DNA from: Pseudochrobactrum kiredjianiae
GTDB lineage: Bacteria; Pseudomonadota; Alphaproteobacteria; Rhizobiales; Rhizobiaceae
Reading direction: 5' to 3'
DNA: 64,000 bases
Assembly: GCF_030362795.1 (NCBI RefSeq)
Contig: NZ_JAUCBM010000001.1
Span: forward strand, 310,001 to 374,000
Shown here piece after piece: positions 1 to 9,200 of this stretch (position 1 is the first letter of the stretch; each line of letters starts with the position of its first letter). A program made the translations under genes and the position numbers. The notes beneath the pieces were generated by a model. That model searched no databases, was not told the DNA's origin, and was given only the letters and a program-made list of their open reading frames with translations.

Positions 1-140
1 TCAGAGGCCGCAATGACATAGCCTTCAGCTTCAGGATGCGGTGTAGAAAAAATCGCATCTGAAGAAATACCAATGGTCATGGCAATAAAAACGGTGGCCA
101 GAAAGGCCATAATATATTTGTTTGACTGAGATGAATTCAT
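1..140 (-). CDS. membrane-anchored c-type cytochrome, N-terminal part
   Basis: Read on the minus strand from an ATG at 140, the frame stays open to the window edge. It begins MNSSQSNKYIMAFLATVF, with a single hydrophobic helix at about residues 9-27 followed by a polar stretch. This N-terminal anchor resembles the CycM-type membrane-bound cytochrome c that I recall lying divergent to kdsB in Brucella relatives. The haem-binding CxxCH motif would lie outside the window, so the cytochrome identity is inferred from anchor and context only. A periplasm-facing electron carrier is expected. It diverges from kdsB across about 180 bp. Confidence 0.5.
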   Translation of the reverse strand, partial: MNSSQSNKYIMAFLATVFIAMTIGISSDAIFSTPHPEAEGYVIAAS

Positions 141-322
141 GTGGCCGCTAGCGCTCCTATTCCCCCAACGCCTTTAGCTTGGCGGTGATATTTAGTCTGT
201 CTTAGGGGAGGGTCGCCCTCCATTACTGACCTTTGCCGGAAACTAGGTCTTTTGCTTGACGCTGGCAACACCTATAAGAACAGCTGCACCCGTGACTTTT
301 TGACACTTTCGGATGAATAGCC

Positions 323-1066
323 ATGTCTAAGCCGTTTAAATCGCTGATCCTGATTCCTGCCCGTATGGCCTCAACGCGTCTGCCCGGTAAGCCGCTGGCG
401 GATATCGCCGGAAAGCCGATGATCGTTCATGTCGCAGAGCGCGCTGTTGCCTCTGGTCTGGGGCGCGTGGTGGTTGCAACCGACAGCACCGAGATTAAAG
501 AGGCTATGGAAGCCCATGGCCTTGAAGCCGTGATGACCCGAGGGGATCATGAATCTGGTTCCGACAGAATTTATGAGGCTTTACAACTTATTGATCCCAA
601 TAAAGAATTTGATGCGGTGATTAATGTTCAGGGGGACCTGCCGACCATCGATCCGGCGCTGATTAAGACGGCTTTGTTGCCGCTCATCGAAGGGCCGGCG
701 GATATCGCAACCCTCGGTGTGGAGATCACTGATGAGAAGGAAAAGACCAATCCCAATGTGGTGAAGATTGTCGGTTCACCATTGGCCGGTGCCAATAAAC
801 TACGCGCGCTCTATTTCACCCGCGCCACCGCCCCTTATGGTGATGGCCCGCTCTATCATCATATCGGTCTTTACGCCTATCGCCGTGAAGCACTGGAGAA
901 ATTCGTCGCACTTGGTCAGTCTGTGCTGGAAATCCGCGAAAAACTGGAACAGCTACGGGCGCTAGAAGCGGGTATGCGAATCGATGTGGAAGTGGTTCAA
1001 TCCTTCCCGCTCGGGGTGGATACACCTGAGGATCTGGAGAAAGCACGGCAGGTTTTGTCGCGCTGA
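323..1066 (+). CDS. kdsB: 3-deoxy-manno-octulosonate cytidylyltransferase
   Basis: The 247-residue protein is full length for KdsB. It has the N-terminal nucleotide-binding signature [15 protein letters not shown] (about residues 11-25), the [10 protein letters not shown] metal/CTP-site segment near residue 100, and the C-terminal [12 protein letters not shown] found in this family. KdsB couples CTP to Kdo to make CMP-Kdo and pyrophosphate in the cytosol, activating the sugar for the inner core of lipopolysaccharide. The ATG at 323 follows a GGATGAATAG purine-rich stretch. pheA follows on the same strand after about 50 bp, so the two may be cotranscribed although their pathways differ. Confidence 0.97.
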   Translation: MSKPFKSLILIPARMASTRLPGKPLADIAGKPMIVHVAERAVASGLGRVVVATDSTEIKEAMEAHGLEAVMTRGDHESGSDRIYEALQLIDPNKEFDAVINVQGDLPTIDPALIKTALLPLIEGPADIATLGVEITDEKEKTNPNVVKIVGSPLAGANKLRALYFTRATAPYGDGPLYHHIGLYAYRREALEKFVALGQSVLEIREKLEQLRALEAGMRIDVEVVQSFPLGVDTPEDLEKARQVLSR

Positions 1067-1117
1067 TCTGTAAAACAACGGAAAAGCATTTCTAAACTTA
1101 AGTCAAAGGCACCAAAA

Positions 1118-1984
1118 ATGGCAGCGAAGACCAATAAAATAGCGTTTCAGGGTGAACCGGGAGCAAATTCCGACACGGCCTGCCGCAATATGTTTCCGAC
1201 AATGGAGCCGCTGCCATGTGCAACTTTTGAAGACGCGTTTAATGCTGTTGAAAATGGTGAAGCCGATCTGGCAATGATTCCGATTGAAAATACGCTGGCC
1301 GGTCGTGTTGCGGATATTCATCATCTTCTGCCGGAATCACGCCTGCATATTATCGGCGAATATTTCCTGCCGATCCATTTTCAGCTGATGGTGCTGCCTG
1401 GCACCAAAAAAGAAGACATCAAAAGCGTTCACAGCCATATTCATGCACTGGGGCAATGCCGCAAAATCATTCGCGGCAATGGCTGGAAGCCGGTGATTGC
1501 CGGCGATACCGCAGGCGCTGCCCGTCAGGTGGCTGAAATCGGTGATAAGAGCAAGGCGGCTTTGGCACCATTGCTGGCGGCTGAACTCTATGGTCTTGAG
1601 ATTTTGCAGAACAATGTCGAAGACGCTGAAAACAATATTACGCGCTTTGTTGTTCTGTCGAAACAAGAACAATGGGCGCCACGCCAGTCACCGGATGAAT
1701 TGATGGTGACGACTTTTGTGTTCCGCGTGCGCAACGTACCGGCGGCACTTTATAAGGCGATGGGCGGCTTTGCCACCAATGGCATCAACATGACCAAGCT
1801 GGAGAGCTACCAGATCGGCGGGACTTTCATGGCAACACAGTTCTATGCGGATATTGAGGGACATCCGGATGACCGTTCTGTGCAGCTGGCTTTGGAAGAA
1901 CTCGACTTCTTCACCAAGGAAGTGCGGATTGTCGGTGTTTATCCGGGCAGTGAGAACCGCAAGCAACTGCTTGCAGCAGAGTAA
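1118..1984 (+). CDS. pheA: prephenate dehydratase (monofunctional)
   Basis: This 288-residue protein is a stand-alone prephenate dehydratase with no chorismate mutase domain. The catalytic domain spans about residues 5-185 and carries the TRF motif in NNITRFVVLS. An ACT regulatory domain follows (about 193-275) with the GINMTKLES segment that forms the phenylalanine-binding region in this family. It converts prephenate to phenylpyruvate, the committed step to phenylalanine, and feedback inhibition by phenylalanine is expected from the ACT domain. It lies downstream of kdsB and ends at a clear rho-independent terminator. Confidence 0.96.
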   Translation: MAAKTNKIAFQGEPGANSDTACRNMFPTMEPLPCATFEDAFNAVENGEADLAMIPIENTLAGRVADIHHLLPESRLHIIGEYFLPIHFQLMVLPGTKKEDIKSVHSHIHALGQCRKIIRGNGWKPVIAGDTAGAARQVAEIGDKSKAALAPLLAAELYGLEILQNNVEDAENNITRFVVLSKQEQWAPRQSPDELMVTTFVFRVRNVPAALYKAMGGFATNGINMTKLESYQIGGTFMATQFYADIEGHPDDRSVQLALEELDFFTKEVRIVGVYPGSENRKQLLAAE

Positions 1985-2010
1985 GCTCAATTACTTTGTA
2001 TGAAATAAAA

Positions 2011-2036
2011 GCGCCGGAGTAATCCGGCGCTTTTTT
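2011..2036 (+). terminator. rho-independent terminator of pheA
   Basis: GCGCCGGA and TCCGGCGC form an 8-bp GC-rich stem around GTAA, followed by seven T. The T run reaches the stop codon of the convergent nudC gene. Confidence 0.9.
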
Positions 2037-3010
2037 TATTTGTCCGCGCTGTCTACCCAGTGCCGGATAAGGGCGCTGGCGATCGCGCCGGCTGGCGGGG
2101 TGCGTAAGCCTTGCACATGTGCATCATCCAGCATGGCTTTGGCTTCCTCACGGGTAAACCAACGGCCATCTTCCAGCTCATCATGATCAAGATTAATTGC
2201 ATCGGACAAGCCCTGAGCGAAACAGCCGATCATCAGGGAATAGGGAAACGGCCATGGCTGACTGGTATAGTAAGTTACTTGCCCGACAGGCAGGCCAGAT
2301 TCTTCGCGCACTTCACGCCGGACAGCATTTTCAATCGTTTCCCCCGGCTCGACAAATCCGGCAAGGCAGGAATAGGTCAGCGGGGCAAAATGCGGGCTGC
2401 GTGCAAGCAGACAACGTTCACCGGACGGTGATTGGTGTGTAACCAGCATAATCACCACTGGATCAGTGCGTGGGAAATGCTCGGCATTGCAGGATGTGCA
2501 AACCCGTTTGAAACCGCCGATACGCATTTCGGTTTCATGGCCGCAACGACCGCAAAAGCGATGGGTTTTATGCCATGCTAACAGCGCTGCTGCCTGCGCA
2601 ACCATACCGCTATGCGCGGGGCTTAGCAGATTATGTGTATAAAGCGTGCGATATTCGGAGGCTTCGAGTATTGGAGGAAGAGCTTCGGGATCAAGGCCGG
2701 TATCCAGCGCAAGATAGGCAATGCCTTCCGCTTCGCCTAACAAAATCAGATTGTTTTTGCTACCCTCATCCGCTCCGCTTTGCAGATTGCGGATTTCTTC
2801 CTGACTAAATAAAGCGCGGTGTTCCGGCGCGCCCTGTTTGAGCAGGATTTTACCGCGTGCAAACAACAAAAATTGCGCATCAGGATTGGCCAGTGCATTG
2901 GCTAAGCTGGTTTCATCACGTTTTTCAGCCTGCGGATCAAGTGTCTTACCGGCAAAACCAAGGCCGTGATTCTTGTCAGCCATCGCTGCAGATTCAAAAT
3001 TATGGGGCAT
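2036..3010 (-). CDS. nudC: NAD+ diphosphatase (NADH pyrophosphatase, Nudix)
   Basis: The 324-residue protein shows the full NudC layout: an N-terminal domain, a four-cysteine zinc ribbon (CGRCGHE and CTSCNAEH, about residues 154-174), and a C-terminal Nudix domain. The Nudix box reads GFVEPGETIENAVRREVREE with the REVREESGL core. NudC cleaves NAD(H) to NMN(H) and AMP, and in other bacteria it removes NAD caps from RNA 5' ends. It is convergent with pheA. The HIT gene upstream on the same strand ends about 12 bp before its start, suggesting a two-gene operon of nucleotide hydrolases. Confidence 0.96.
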   Translation of the reverse strand: MPHNFESAAMADKNHGLGFAGKTLDPQAEKRDETSLANALANPDAQFLLFARGKILLKQGAPEHRALFSQEEIRNLQSGADEGSKNNLILLGEAEGIAYLALDTGLDPEALPPILEASEYRTLYTHNLLSPAHSGMVAQAAALLAWHKTHRFCGRCGHETEMRIGGFKRVCTSCNAEHFPRTDPVVIMLVTHQSPSGERCLLARSPHFAPLTYSCLAGFVEPGETIENAVRREVREESGLPVGQVTYYTSQPWPFPYSLMIGCFAQGLSDAINLDHDELEDGRWFTREEAKAMLDDAHVQGLRTPPAGAIASALIRHWVDSADK

Positions 3011-3021
3011 AACGACAAGAC

Positions 3022-3432
3022 TCAGGCAGCAAGACGGGCGCGTAATTCATTGATGAGCTTATGGGCTTCTTCTTCGGTGTAAGGCTCACGCGTGCCATGC
3101 CCCCAAACCGGACCCGGCCATGCCGCATCGCCGCTATTACGTGCAATAATATGGATATGTAATTGCCGAACAATATTGCCGAGTGCGCCGCTATTGATTT
3201 TCTCGCAAGCTGTCGCCTGTTTCATCGCCTCTGCAACCATTGAGGTTTCAAAGCTGAGCATGGTCTGGTCGAGCGGGGTGAGCTCGTGAATTTCTGACAT
3301 AGCTGCCCGCTGTGGCACAAGAATCAACCACGGCCAGCGCTTGTCATTCATCAAAAGCAACTGGCACAGGCCGAGCGGGCCGATTGGGAAGGTGTCATTT
3401 TGTAAACGTTGGTCGAGGGCGAAATCTGGCAT
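3022..3432 (-). CDS. HIT family protein
   Basis: I place the start at the ATG at 3432 (MPDFALDQRL), giving 136 residues, because the longer frame to 3510 adds a basic stretch not typical of the family. The histidine-triad region reads QLHIHIIAR, with glutamine in place of the first histidine, followed by GDAAWPGPVWG, as I recall from rhizobial HIT proteins. HIT proteins are nucleotide hydrolases or transferases; the substrate here is unknown. It lies just upstream of nudC, which fits shared nucleotide metabolism. The altered first histidine is usual in this subgroup rather than a sign of decay. Confidence 0.88.
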   Translation of the reverse strand: MPDFALDQRLQNDTFPIGPLGLCQLLLMNDKRWPWLILVPQRAAMSEIHELTPLDQTMLSFETSMVAEAMKQATACEKINSGALGNIVRQLHIHIIARNSGDAAWPGPVWGHGTREPYTEEEAHKLINELRARLAA

Positions 3433-3598
3433 GATGCGGTGCCTTTTTGAGGGATATTGTTCTTGTTTGGCCGTTTTGATACTGATTTTGACTAGTCTGG
3501 AACTATTCAAACATAAAATGCGTGAAAATAATCTCTATTTTTTTATCTCAGCTTATTTGAGTCTTGCATTTTGCGTTTAAATTTCCGATATGAAGCGC

Positions 3599-3697
3599 GG
3601 GAGGTTGGTGGTGGACGGTCCACTCGCCAACCGGGTCAGGTCCGGAAGGAAGCAGCCCTAACGAGCTCGGCACGGGTCATCGTGCCAGCCTCCCACC
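3599..3697 (+). ncRNA. ffs: bacterial small SRP RNA (4.5S RNA)
   Basis: The sequence contains the conserved SRP apical core CAGGTCCGGAAGGAAGCAG followed by CCCTAACGAG. The ends pair: GGGAGGTTGG at 3599 with CCAGCCTCCC ending at 3694, a ten-pair helix with one G-U. A run of seven T follows from 3698 and probably ends transcription. The RNA joins Ffh to target nascent membrane proteins. Its position just upstream of dnaX-ybaB-recR is familiar from related genomes. Confidence 0.97.
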
Positions 3698-3838
3698 TTT
3701 TTTCTCCCCTGAAATCCAGATTGTTGTGCACGGAAAAGCTAAGTTTTCCGAGAGGCCGCTTTCTGTTTTCAATCGGCTGACGATCTGTGCTACAGCAGTG
3801 AAGTTTAAAGACGGGATCTGAAGGAGCGCGCGAAATCC

Positions 3839-5665
3839 ATGGATAATAAACCGGCAGATAATGCTTATCGCGTTCTCGCCCGTAAATACCGCCCGCAGAA
3901 TTTTGACGATCTTTATGGTCAGGAGCCGATGGTGCGCACCCTGACCAATGCTTTTGAAGCAGGACGTATTGCTCAGGCATGGATGCTGACCGGTGTACGC
4001 GGGGTGGGTAAAACCACAACGGCGCGTATTCTGGCGCGCGGCCTGAATTATAAAACAGATACAATTGATCAGCCGAGTGTGCATCTGACCGAATTGGGTG
4101 AGCATTGTCAGGCGATTATGGAAGGCCGCCATGTCGATGTGATCGAGATGGATGCGGCATCCCATACGGGTATTGATGATATTCGTGAGATTATTGAACA
4201 GGTGCGCTACCGTCCGGTTTCTGCCCGTTACAAAGTCTATATCATCGATGAGGTGCATATGCTTTCCAATCAGGCCTTCAACGGCCTGTTGAAGACATTG
4301 GAAGAGCCGCCGCCGCATGTGAAGTTTATTTTTGCGACCACGGAAATCCGCAAAGTGCCGATTACGGTTCTGTCGCGCTGTCAGCGTTTTGACCTGCGCC
4401 GCATTGAATCCGGCACATTGACCAGCCTGCTGCGCAAGATCACCGGTCTTGAAAATGTGCAGGCTGACGACACAGCTTTGGCGATGATTGCCCGTGCCGG
4501 TGAAGGTTCTGCGCGTGACAGCCTGTCGATTCTCGATCAGGCAATCGCCCACGGCAACGGCACGGTCGATAGCCAGACTGTGCGTGAAATGCTCGGTCTT
4601 GCTGACCGTGCGCGCATTATCGATCTGTTTGAAATGCTGATGCGCGGTGATGTGGCGGGCGTACTCAAAGAATTCCGTGCGCAATATGATGTGGGCGCTG
4701 ATCCTTCTGTCGTGCTGAGCGATCTCGCGGATTTCAACCATCTGGTCACACGTCTGCGTTTTACGCCGGAAGTCGCGCAGGATATGTCGCTGTCGGAAGA
4801 TGAGCGTGTGCGCGGCGCTGAATTTGCCAAGACATTGTCGATCCGCGCTTTGTCGCGCTGCTGGCAGATGCTTCTCAAAGGTATTCATGAGGTGGAAACC
4901 TCATCGCGTCCGGTGCAGGCGGCAGAAATGCTGCTGATCCGTTTGGCACATTCTGCTGATTTGCCGACATTGGATGAAGCGCTGAAAGCTATCACTAATG
5001 GGCATAGTGCTGGCGGTTCTGCACCATCAGCTCCGCAAGGCGGTGGCGGTGGTAATGGTTCTGGCGGCGGTGCAACAGCCTATGCTGCCGCTGATGCGGT
5101 TTCCGGTCAGATGGTGCAACGCCAAAATAATGGTGGTGCCGCTCTTCGATTGGCCGAGCCTGCGGCACAGACAGCGATACAGCCGCAAACCATTGTCCAG
5201 CCTAAAGCAGAACCTGCTCCGCAGGCAGTGCGTATTCGTGATCTGAATGATATCGTCAATCTGGCTGGCAATAAGCGCGATTTGCAGTTCAAGATTCTGG
5301 TCAAGAATTTCGTGCGTCTGGTTTCCATCGGGCAAAACCGTATGGAAATTGCGCTGACCGAGCATGCGCCGAAAACACTGGCCACGGATATGGCACAGCG
5401 TCTGCTCGACTGGACAGGCGAGCGCTGGATGGTTTCCGTTGCCCGTGACGGTGGTGGTCAGACTGTGGCTGAGGTTGAAACCGCACGGCGCGAGGAACTG
5501 GTAACAGATGCCCGCGCTGATCCGGATGTGGCGGCGATCCTTGCAAAATTTCCGGGCGCTAAAATCATCGACGTGCGCATTACCACACCGGATGATGATA
5601 CGGAGCTGGAAATGCAAATGCCGGATCCTGGTGTGGATAGCGGCGATTTAGATGATGAAGATTAA
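3839..5665 (+). CDS. dnaX: DNA polymerase III subunits gamma/tau
   Basis: This 608-residue clamp-loader ATPase has Walker A GVRGVGKT (residues 52-59), Walker B IIDEVH (135-140) and the sensor/arginine-finger region TVLSRCQRFDLRR. It belongs to the AAA+ clamp loader that puts the beta clamp on DNA. The zinc module between the Walker motifs is degenerate: GEHC (residue 90) keeps one cysteine, a pattern I recall from rhizobial DnaX. Residues about 395-420 form a glycine-rich linker before the tau-type C-terminal domain (about 470-590). I see no obvious slippery heptamer for making gamma. The first gene of dnaX-ybaB-recR. Confidence 0.96.
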   Translation: MDNKPADNAYRVLARKYRPQNFDDLYGQEPMVRTLTNAFEAGRIAQAWMLTGVRGVGKTTTARILARGLNYKTDTIDQPSVHLTELGEHCQAIMEGRHVDVIEMDAASHTGIDDIREIIEQVRYRPVSARYKVYIIDEVHMLSNQAFNGLLKTLEEPPPHVKFIFATTEIRKVPITVLSRCQRFDLRRIESGTLTSLLRKITGLENVQADDTALAMIARAGEGSARDSLSILDQAIAHGNGTVDSQTVREMLGLADRARIIDLFEMLMRGDVAGVLKEFRAQYDVGADPSVVLSDLADFNHLVTRLRFTPEVAQDMSLSEDERVRGAEFAKTLSIRALSRCWQMLLKGIHEVETSSRPVQAAEMLLIRLAHSADLPTLDEALKAITNGHSAGGSAPSAPQGGGGGNGSGGGATAYAAADAVSGQMVQRQNNGGAALRLAEPAAQTAIQPQTIVQPKAEPAPQAVRIRDLNDIVNLAGNKRDLQFKILVKNFVRLVSIGQNRMEIALTEHAPKTLATDMAQRLLDWTGERWMVSVARDGGGQTVAEVETARREELVTDARADPDVAAILAKFPGAKIIDVRITTPDDDTELEMQMPDPGVDSGDLDDED

Positions 5666-5667
5666 TT

Positions 5668-5775
5668 ATAGAGCGGTTTCAGTTAATATTGAACCGTTGA
5701 AACCGCTCTATCTTTTTGTTTTTACGCGCATTTGAATCCGAAAACCGCTTCACACTTTTCGGAATGCGCTTTAGC
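5668..5775 (+). repeat. palindromic intergenic repeat, full-length mosaic copy
   Basis: Just after the dnaX stop, AGAGCGGTTTCA and TGAAACCGCTCT form an inverted repeat (about 5672-5710) followed by a T-rich run, so it may act as a terminator. The next block (about 5725-5773) contains AAAACCGCTTCACACTTTTC flanked by GCGCATTT and AATGCGC arms. Read on the minus strand, the order is GTGTGAAGCGGTTTTC, then a GCGTAAAAACAAA linker, then the AGAGCGGTT palindrome. Pieces of the same order recur near 17.6, 23.8, 36.8, 44.7 and 48.7 kb. Confidence 0.75.
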
Positions 5776-5841
5776 TGCGGTTGAAACTGCCATGGCTATG
5801 AACCATTTATTGAAAAAGAGTAATTCGAGGAGTCCTGCCAC

Positions 5842-6165
5842 ATGCGTGACATGATGGGTATGCTGAGCAAAGCAAAAGAAATGCAGGCCAAAATGCAGGC
5901 CATGCAGGAAGAAATCGCGCAGATGGAAGTTAGCGCCACTTCCGGCGGCGGTCTGGTCAGTCTGACGCTGCTCGGCAAAGGTACATTGACCAGTCTGAAA
6001 ATTGATCCGTCGCTGCTCAAAGAAGGCGAAGGCGAAATTCTGGAAGACCTGATTATCGCAGCGCATAATGATGCGAAAGCCAAGCTGGAAGCGATGATGG
6101 CTGAAAAGACACAGGCGCTGACCGCCGGTCTGCCAATCCCTCCGGGCATGAAACTGCCGTTCTAA
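5842..6165 (+). CDS. YbaB/EbfC family nucleoid-associated protein
   Basis: This 107-residue protein has the family layout: an N-terminal helix rich in Met, Gln and Lys ([18 protein letters not shown]), a beta core containing [13 protein letters not shown], and a C-terminal [12 protein letters not shown]. YbaB dimers bind DNA and coat the nucleoid. A GAGGAG ribosome site at about 5828 precedes the ATG at 5842. It sits between dnaX and recR, the classic bacterial arrangement linking it to recombination and repair. Confidence 0.95.
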   Translation: MRDMMGMLSKAKEMQAKMQAMQEEIAQMEVSATSGGGLVSLTLLGKGTLTSLKIDPSLLKEGEGEILEDLIIAAHNDAKAKLEAMMAEKTQALTAGLPIPPGMKLPF

Positions 6166-6201
6166 AGCGGCAGATTATCCATACATCATGTGATTATAAA
6201 T

Positions 6202-6235
6202 TAACGCCCGATTCTATTCGGGCGTTAAATGTTTT
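6202..6235 (+). terminator. hairpin between ybaB and recR
   Basis: TAACGCCCGA and TCGGGCGTTA form a perfect 10-bp stem with a TTCTAT loop, followed by AATGTTTT. It may attenuate readthrough into recR, whose start lies only about 12 bp further on. Confidence 0.7.
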
Positions 6236-6246
6236 AAGTCTTCACT

Positions 6247-6852
6247 ATGTCAAAACGAATCGCCGGTCCTGAAATTGAACGCCTGATCCAGCTTCTTGCC
6301 CGCGTGCCGGGGCTCGGGCCCCGTTCTGCACGCCGCGCCGCGCTGCATCTGATCAAGAAAAAAGATGCGCTGCTGGTGCCACTTGGCTCTGCTATGCAGG
6401 AAGCTGCTGAAAAGGTGCGTATTTGTTCCTGCTGCGGCAATGTCGATACCAGTGATCCATGTACGGTTTGCGAAGATCCGCGCCGTGATCCTTCCATGCT
6501 TATTGTCGTTGAAGATGTGTCCGATCTTTGGGCACTGGAACGTGCAGGCACCATGAATGTGCGCTACCATGTTCTGGGCGGGCGTCTGTCACCATTGGAT
6601 GGTGTGGGGCCGGATGATCTCAATATTAAAGGTCTGATCGAGCGTGTGACGGGCGGTGAGATCAAAGAGATTATTCTCGCGGTCAATGCCACGGTCGAAG
6701 GGCAGACCACAGCGCATTATATCACCGATCAGCTCGACGGCATGGATGTGAAAATCACCCGTCTTGCCCATGGTGTGCCGGTCGGCGGTGAGCTGGATTA
6801 TCTGGATGAGGGGACACTGGCAGCAGCTTTGCGCGCCAGAACCTCCCTTTAA
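6247..6852 (+). CDS. recR: recombination mediator protein RecR
   Basis: The 201-residue protein is standard for RecR. It has an N-terminal helix-hairpin-helix ([12 protein letters not shown], residues 19-30), a C4 zinc finger with Cys60, Cys63, Cys72 and Cys75, and a Toprim domain starting at [10 protein letters not shown] (about 85-94). The C-terminal [16 protein letters not shown] is also typical. RecR acts with RecF and RecO to load RecA onto gaps during repair. Its start is very close to the preceding hairpin, and the gene completes the dnaX-ybaB-recR cluster. Confidence 0.97.
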   Translation: MSKRIAGPEIERLIQLLARVPGLGPRSARRAALHLIKKKDALLVPLGSAMQEAAEKVRICSCCGNVDTSDPCTVCEDPRRDPSMLIVVEDVSDLWALERAGTMNVRYHVLGGRLSPLDGVGPDDLNIKGLIERVTGGEIKEIILAVNATVEGQTTAHYITDQLDGMDVKITRLAHGVPVGGELDYLDEGTLAAALRARTSL

Positions 6853-6859
6853 AAACCGT

Positions 6860-6926
6860 CTGGTCTGGCTGCAAATGGCAGTTTCCTGTGCTCCGGTACT
6901 CGAAAATCACCATTTCGCTTGCGACC
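6860..6926 (+). repeat. intergenic repeat, short copy (GCAAATGGC family)
   Basis: The stretch from CTGCAAATGGCAGTTTCCT to CTCGAAAATCACCATTTCGC matches 48516-48610 with a few changes. It lacks the roughly 30-bp central ATGTAC...GAGTACAT palindrome of that copy. It starts just after the recR stop. Confidence 0.7.
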
Positions 6927-6977
6927 AACCGATTTTTTATCCAAGTTTCAGGTGTATTTTTTATAACAGGAGCAGCC

Positions 6978-8255
6978 ATGCAGAAGACTTTCCTCCGTCA
7001 GGCTCTGGTGGCGCTCAGCCTGTTGGGTGTAGCGGTGCCGCTTAGTATACCGTCAGCGCAGGCACAGACTTATTCTGCTGCACTCCAATCCAAAACCAAT
7101 GCAGCTTTTCAACAATGGCTGCAGAATGATCTGTGGTCGCAGGCACAACAGCGCGGCATCAGCCGTAGCGTGTTCGACCAGTCTTTATCCGGTGTGCAGC
7201 TGAACTGGAAACTGCCGGATCTGGTGCCACCCGGCACCAAGCCGCAAACACCAAAACAGCAGACTCAATCTGAATTTGGCTCTCCGGGCAATTATTTCCG
7301 CAAAGGTACAGTTGATTCCGTTGTCAGCAACGGCAAGGCAAAGCTCAATGCCCATAAGAGCCTGCTGGCGAAAATCGAACGTGATTTCGGCGTGCCTGCC
7401 GGTATTGTTGTTGCTGTCTGGGGACGTGAATCCGCCTTCGGCACGGTGAAAATTCCCTATAACGGTTTTGAAGTGCTGGCGACCAAAGCCTTTATGGCAA
7501 CGCGTAAGGATATGTTCCGCGCGGAGTTGCTAGCTGCACTGGAGATTGTGCAGAAGGGCTATATGGATAGTGCGCACCTGAAAAGCTCATGGGCGGGAGC
7601 GCTTGGTCAGCCGCAATTCATGCCGACCTCTTATTTAAAACATGCCGTCGATTACGACGGGGACGGCCGACGCGACATTTGGAATTCTGTGCCGGATACA
7701 CTGGCTTCTATTGCTGCCTATTTGCAGCATTTCGGTTGGCAGAAAGGCCGTGACTGGGGCTTTGAGGTCAATGTGCCGCAAAACGTCTCCTGCTCGCTGG
7801 AAGGGCCGGATCAGGGCAAAACATTTAAAGACTGGACAGCGCTGGGCATTACCCGCGTGAATGGCAAGGCATTCCCTGCACAGGAAATGGCACAAGAAAG
7901 TTTTCTGCTGATGCCTGCCGGTCGTCATGGGCCTGCATTTATCGTCACGCCGAATTTCTATGTGCTGAAAAACTATAATATGAGCGATCTCTATGCACTG
8001 TTCATCGGTCATGTCTCTGACAGGATGAGCTATGGAGCCGGTGGTTTTCAGCAAGGCTGGGGCGATGTCGGCGGTCTTTATCGCTCCGATGTCGCTGCCA
8101 TGCAGAAACGTCTGCAAAAGCAGGGCTATGATGTCGGTAAGCCTGATGGTCTGGCAGGATTTAAAACCCGACGCTCTATCGGCATCTGGCAGGCAAAGAA
8201 TGGCCAGCCTGCCACCTGTTTCCCTGATAAGGCGCTGGTTAAAGCCATTCGCTGA
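6978..8255 (+). CDS. lytic murein transglycosylase, MltB type
   Basis: I use the ATG at 6978, preceded by an AGGAGCAGCC ribosome site. It gives 425 residues starting with a Sec signal peptide (MQKTFLRQALVALSLLGV, cleavage expected near AQAQ at 27-30); the upstream start at 6888 would spoil it. The SLT_2/MltB domain follows, with catalytic Glu151 in WGRESAFG and the ALGQPQFMPTSYL segment. A C-terminal peptidoglycan-binding domain (about 350-425) contains MQKRLQKQGYDVG. It would cleave glycan strands in the periplasm to give 1,6-anhydro ends. It ends 3 bp from the convergent LysR gene. Confidence 0.93.
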   Translation: MQKTFLRQALVALSLLGVAVPLSIPSAQAQTYSAALQSKTNAAFQQWLQNDLWSQAQQRGISRSVFDQSLSGVQLNWKLPDLVPPGTKPQTPKQQTQSEFGSPGNYFRKGTVDSVVSNGKAKLNAHKSLLAKIERDFGVPAGIVVAVWGRESAFGTVKIPYNGFEVLATKAFMATRKDMFRAELLAALEIVQKGYMDSAHLKSSWAGALGQPQFMPTSYLKHAVDYDGDGRRDIWNSVPDTLASIAAYLQHFGWQKGRDWGFEVNVPQNVSCSLEGPDQGKTFKDWTALGITRVNGKAFPAQEMAQESFLLMPAGRHGPAFIVTPNFYVLKNYNMSDLYALFIGHVSDRMSYGAGGFQQGWGDVGGLYRSDVAAMQKRLQKQGYDVGKPDGLAGFKTRRSIGIWQAKNGQPATCFPDKALVKAIR

Positions 8256-8258
8256 CTG

Positions 8259-9143
8259 TTATCTGGTTTCTTTGACCATCACATAAAGCGCTTTAAAGGC
8301 GTGGCTCTGGTAGCGCTCGCGGTGGTTCAGAAGCCAGAACTGTCGTGGCGGCAGTGTGAAGGGCACTTGCTTTAATGTGCCTGCCGCGAGATGCGGCCGG
8401 GCTGCGAGTGCAGAAAGCACAGTGGCATAATCTCCTGCAATCAGAGCCGAGCATATAGCCTCGTTGGATGGTAATTCCAGTGCGAGCGGCAGGTGTGCGG
8501 GATCAAAAGCCTGATCGCGTAAATAGGCCTCAAAGGCCGCACGCGTGCCGGAGCCTTGCTCACGTAAAATCCAGAAACTTTCCGGCAATATTTTAGCAGA
8601 GAGCGCAGTCAATTTTGCCCAAGGATGCTCCGGGCGAACAACGGTAATCAACTGATCTGTTGCCACTGATTCTTTATGCAGCAATGGATCATCGGTCTCG
8701 CCTTCAATAAAACCTGTATCCGCCAGCCCCTCCCGTAACGCCTCAACAACCTGCTCGCTGTTACCGATAGAGAGTTTGAGATCAATCATCGGATAGGTAG
8801 TGTGAAACCGCGCCAATACCGGTGGCAGCCAATAACTGGCAATCGTCTGGCTGGCATAAATATGCAGGCTGCCCCGTTGCAGACCGGTTATCTCGCTGAG
8901 CGTGAGTTCTGCGGCCTGCGCACGGGCAAGCACAGCCTCTGCTTCATGCAGAAAGATGCGCCCTGTTTCATTCAGCTCAATCCGCCGGCCAATGCGGTTG
9001 AACAGTTGCGTATCATAGCGCTCTTCCAGTGTTTTGATCGCCGCACTGACTGCCGAGGGCGTCAAATGCAGGCTCTCGGCTGCACGGGTGAGATGCTGCT
9101 GACGGGCGACTTCCGCGAATATCCGTAATTGTTCAAGCGTCAT
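8259..9143 (-). CDS. LysR family transcriptional regulator
   Basis: The frame opens at a TTG (9152), but the ATG at 9143 (MTLEQLRIFAEVARQ) gives the standard LysR N terminus and 294 residues. A winged helix-turn-helix (about 1-60, with HLTRAAESLHLTPSAVSAA) is followed by a substrate-binding domain with ELPSNEAICSAL. It diverges from a YeiH-type membrane gene. That pairing recalls yeiE-yeiH of enterobacteria, so it probably controls its neighbour in response to a small ligand. The shared 57-bp intergenic region holds a LysR-style inverted repeat. The ligand is unknown. Confidence 0.93.
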   Translation of the reverse strand: MTLEQLRIFAEVARQQHLTRAAESLHLTPSAVSAAIKTLEERYDTQLFNRIGRRIELNETGRIFLHEAEAVLARAQAAELTLSEITGLQRGSLHIYASQTIASYWLPPVLARFHTTYPMIDLKLSIGNSEQVVEALREGLADTGFIEGETDDPLLHKESVATDQLITVVRPEHPWAKLTALSAKILPESFWILREQGSGTRAAFEAYLRDQAFDPAHLPLALELPSNEAICSALIAGDYATVLSALAARPHLAAGTLKQVPFTLPPRQFWLLNHRERYQSHAFKALYVMVKETR

Positions 9144-9155
9144 GGCGATCAATCA

Positions 9156-9174
9156 TTCGTTTTTACTGAACGAA
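9156..9174. promoter_or_regulatory. candidate LysR operator
   Basis: TTCGTT-N7-AACGAA is a perfect interrupted palindrome inside the short divergent region between the LysR gene and the YeiH gene. A wider pair, CAATCATTC near 9150 and GAATGATTG near 9200, brackets it. Spacing and symmetry suit a LysR dimer site; binding is inferred. Confidence 0.45.
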
Positions 9175-9200
9175 ACATACCATATTTTCAAATGGAATGA

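Noticed and set aside
3677-4888. 403-codon minus-strand frame opposite dnaX
   Set aside because: It is antisense to an unambiguous dnaX, has no family similarity and is rich in His/Thr/Arg as expected of a shadow frame.
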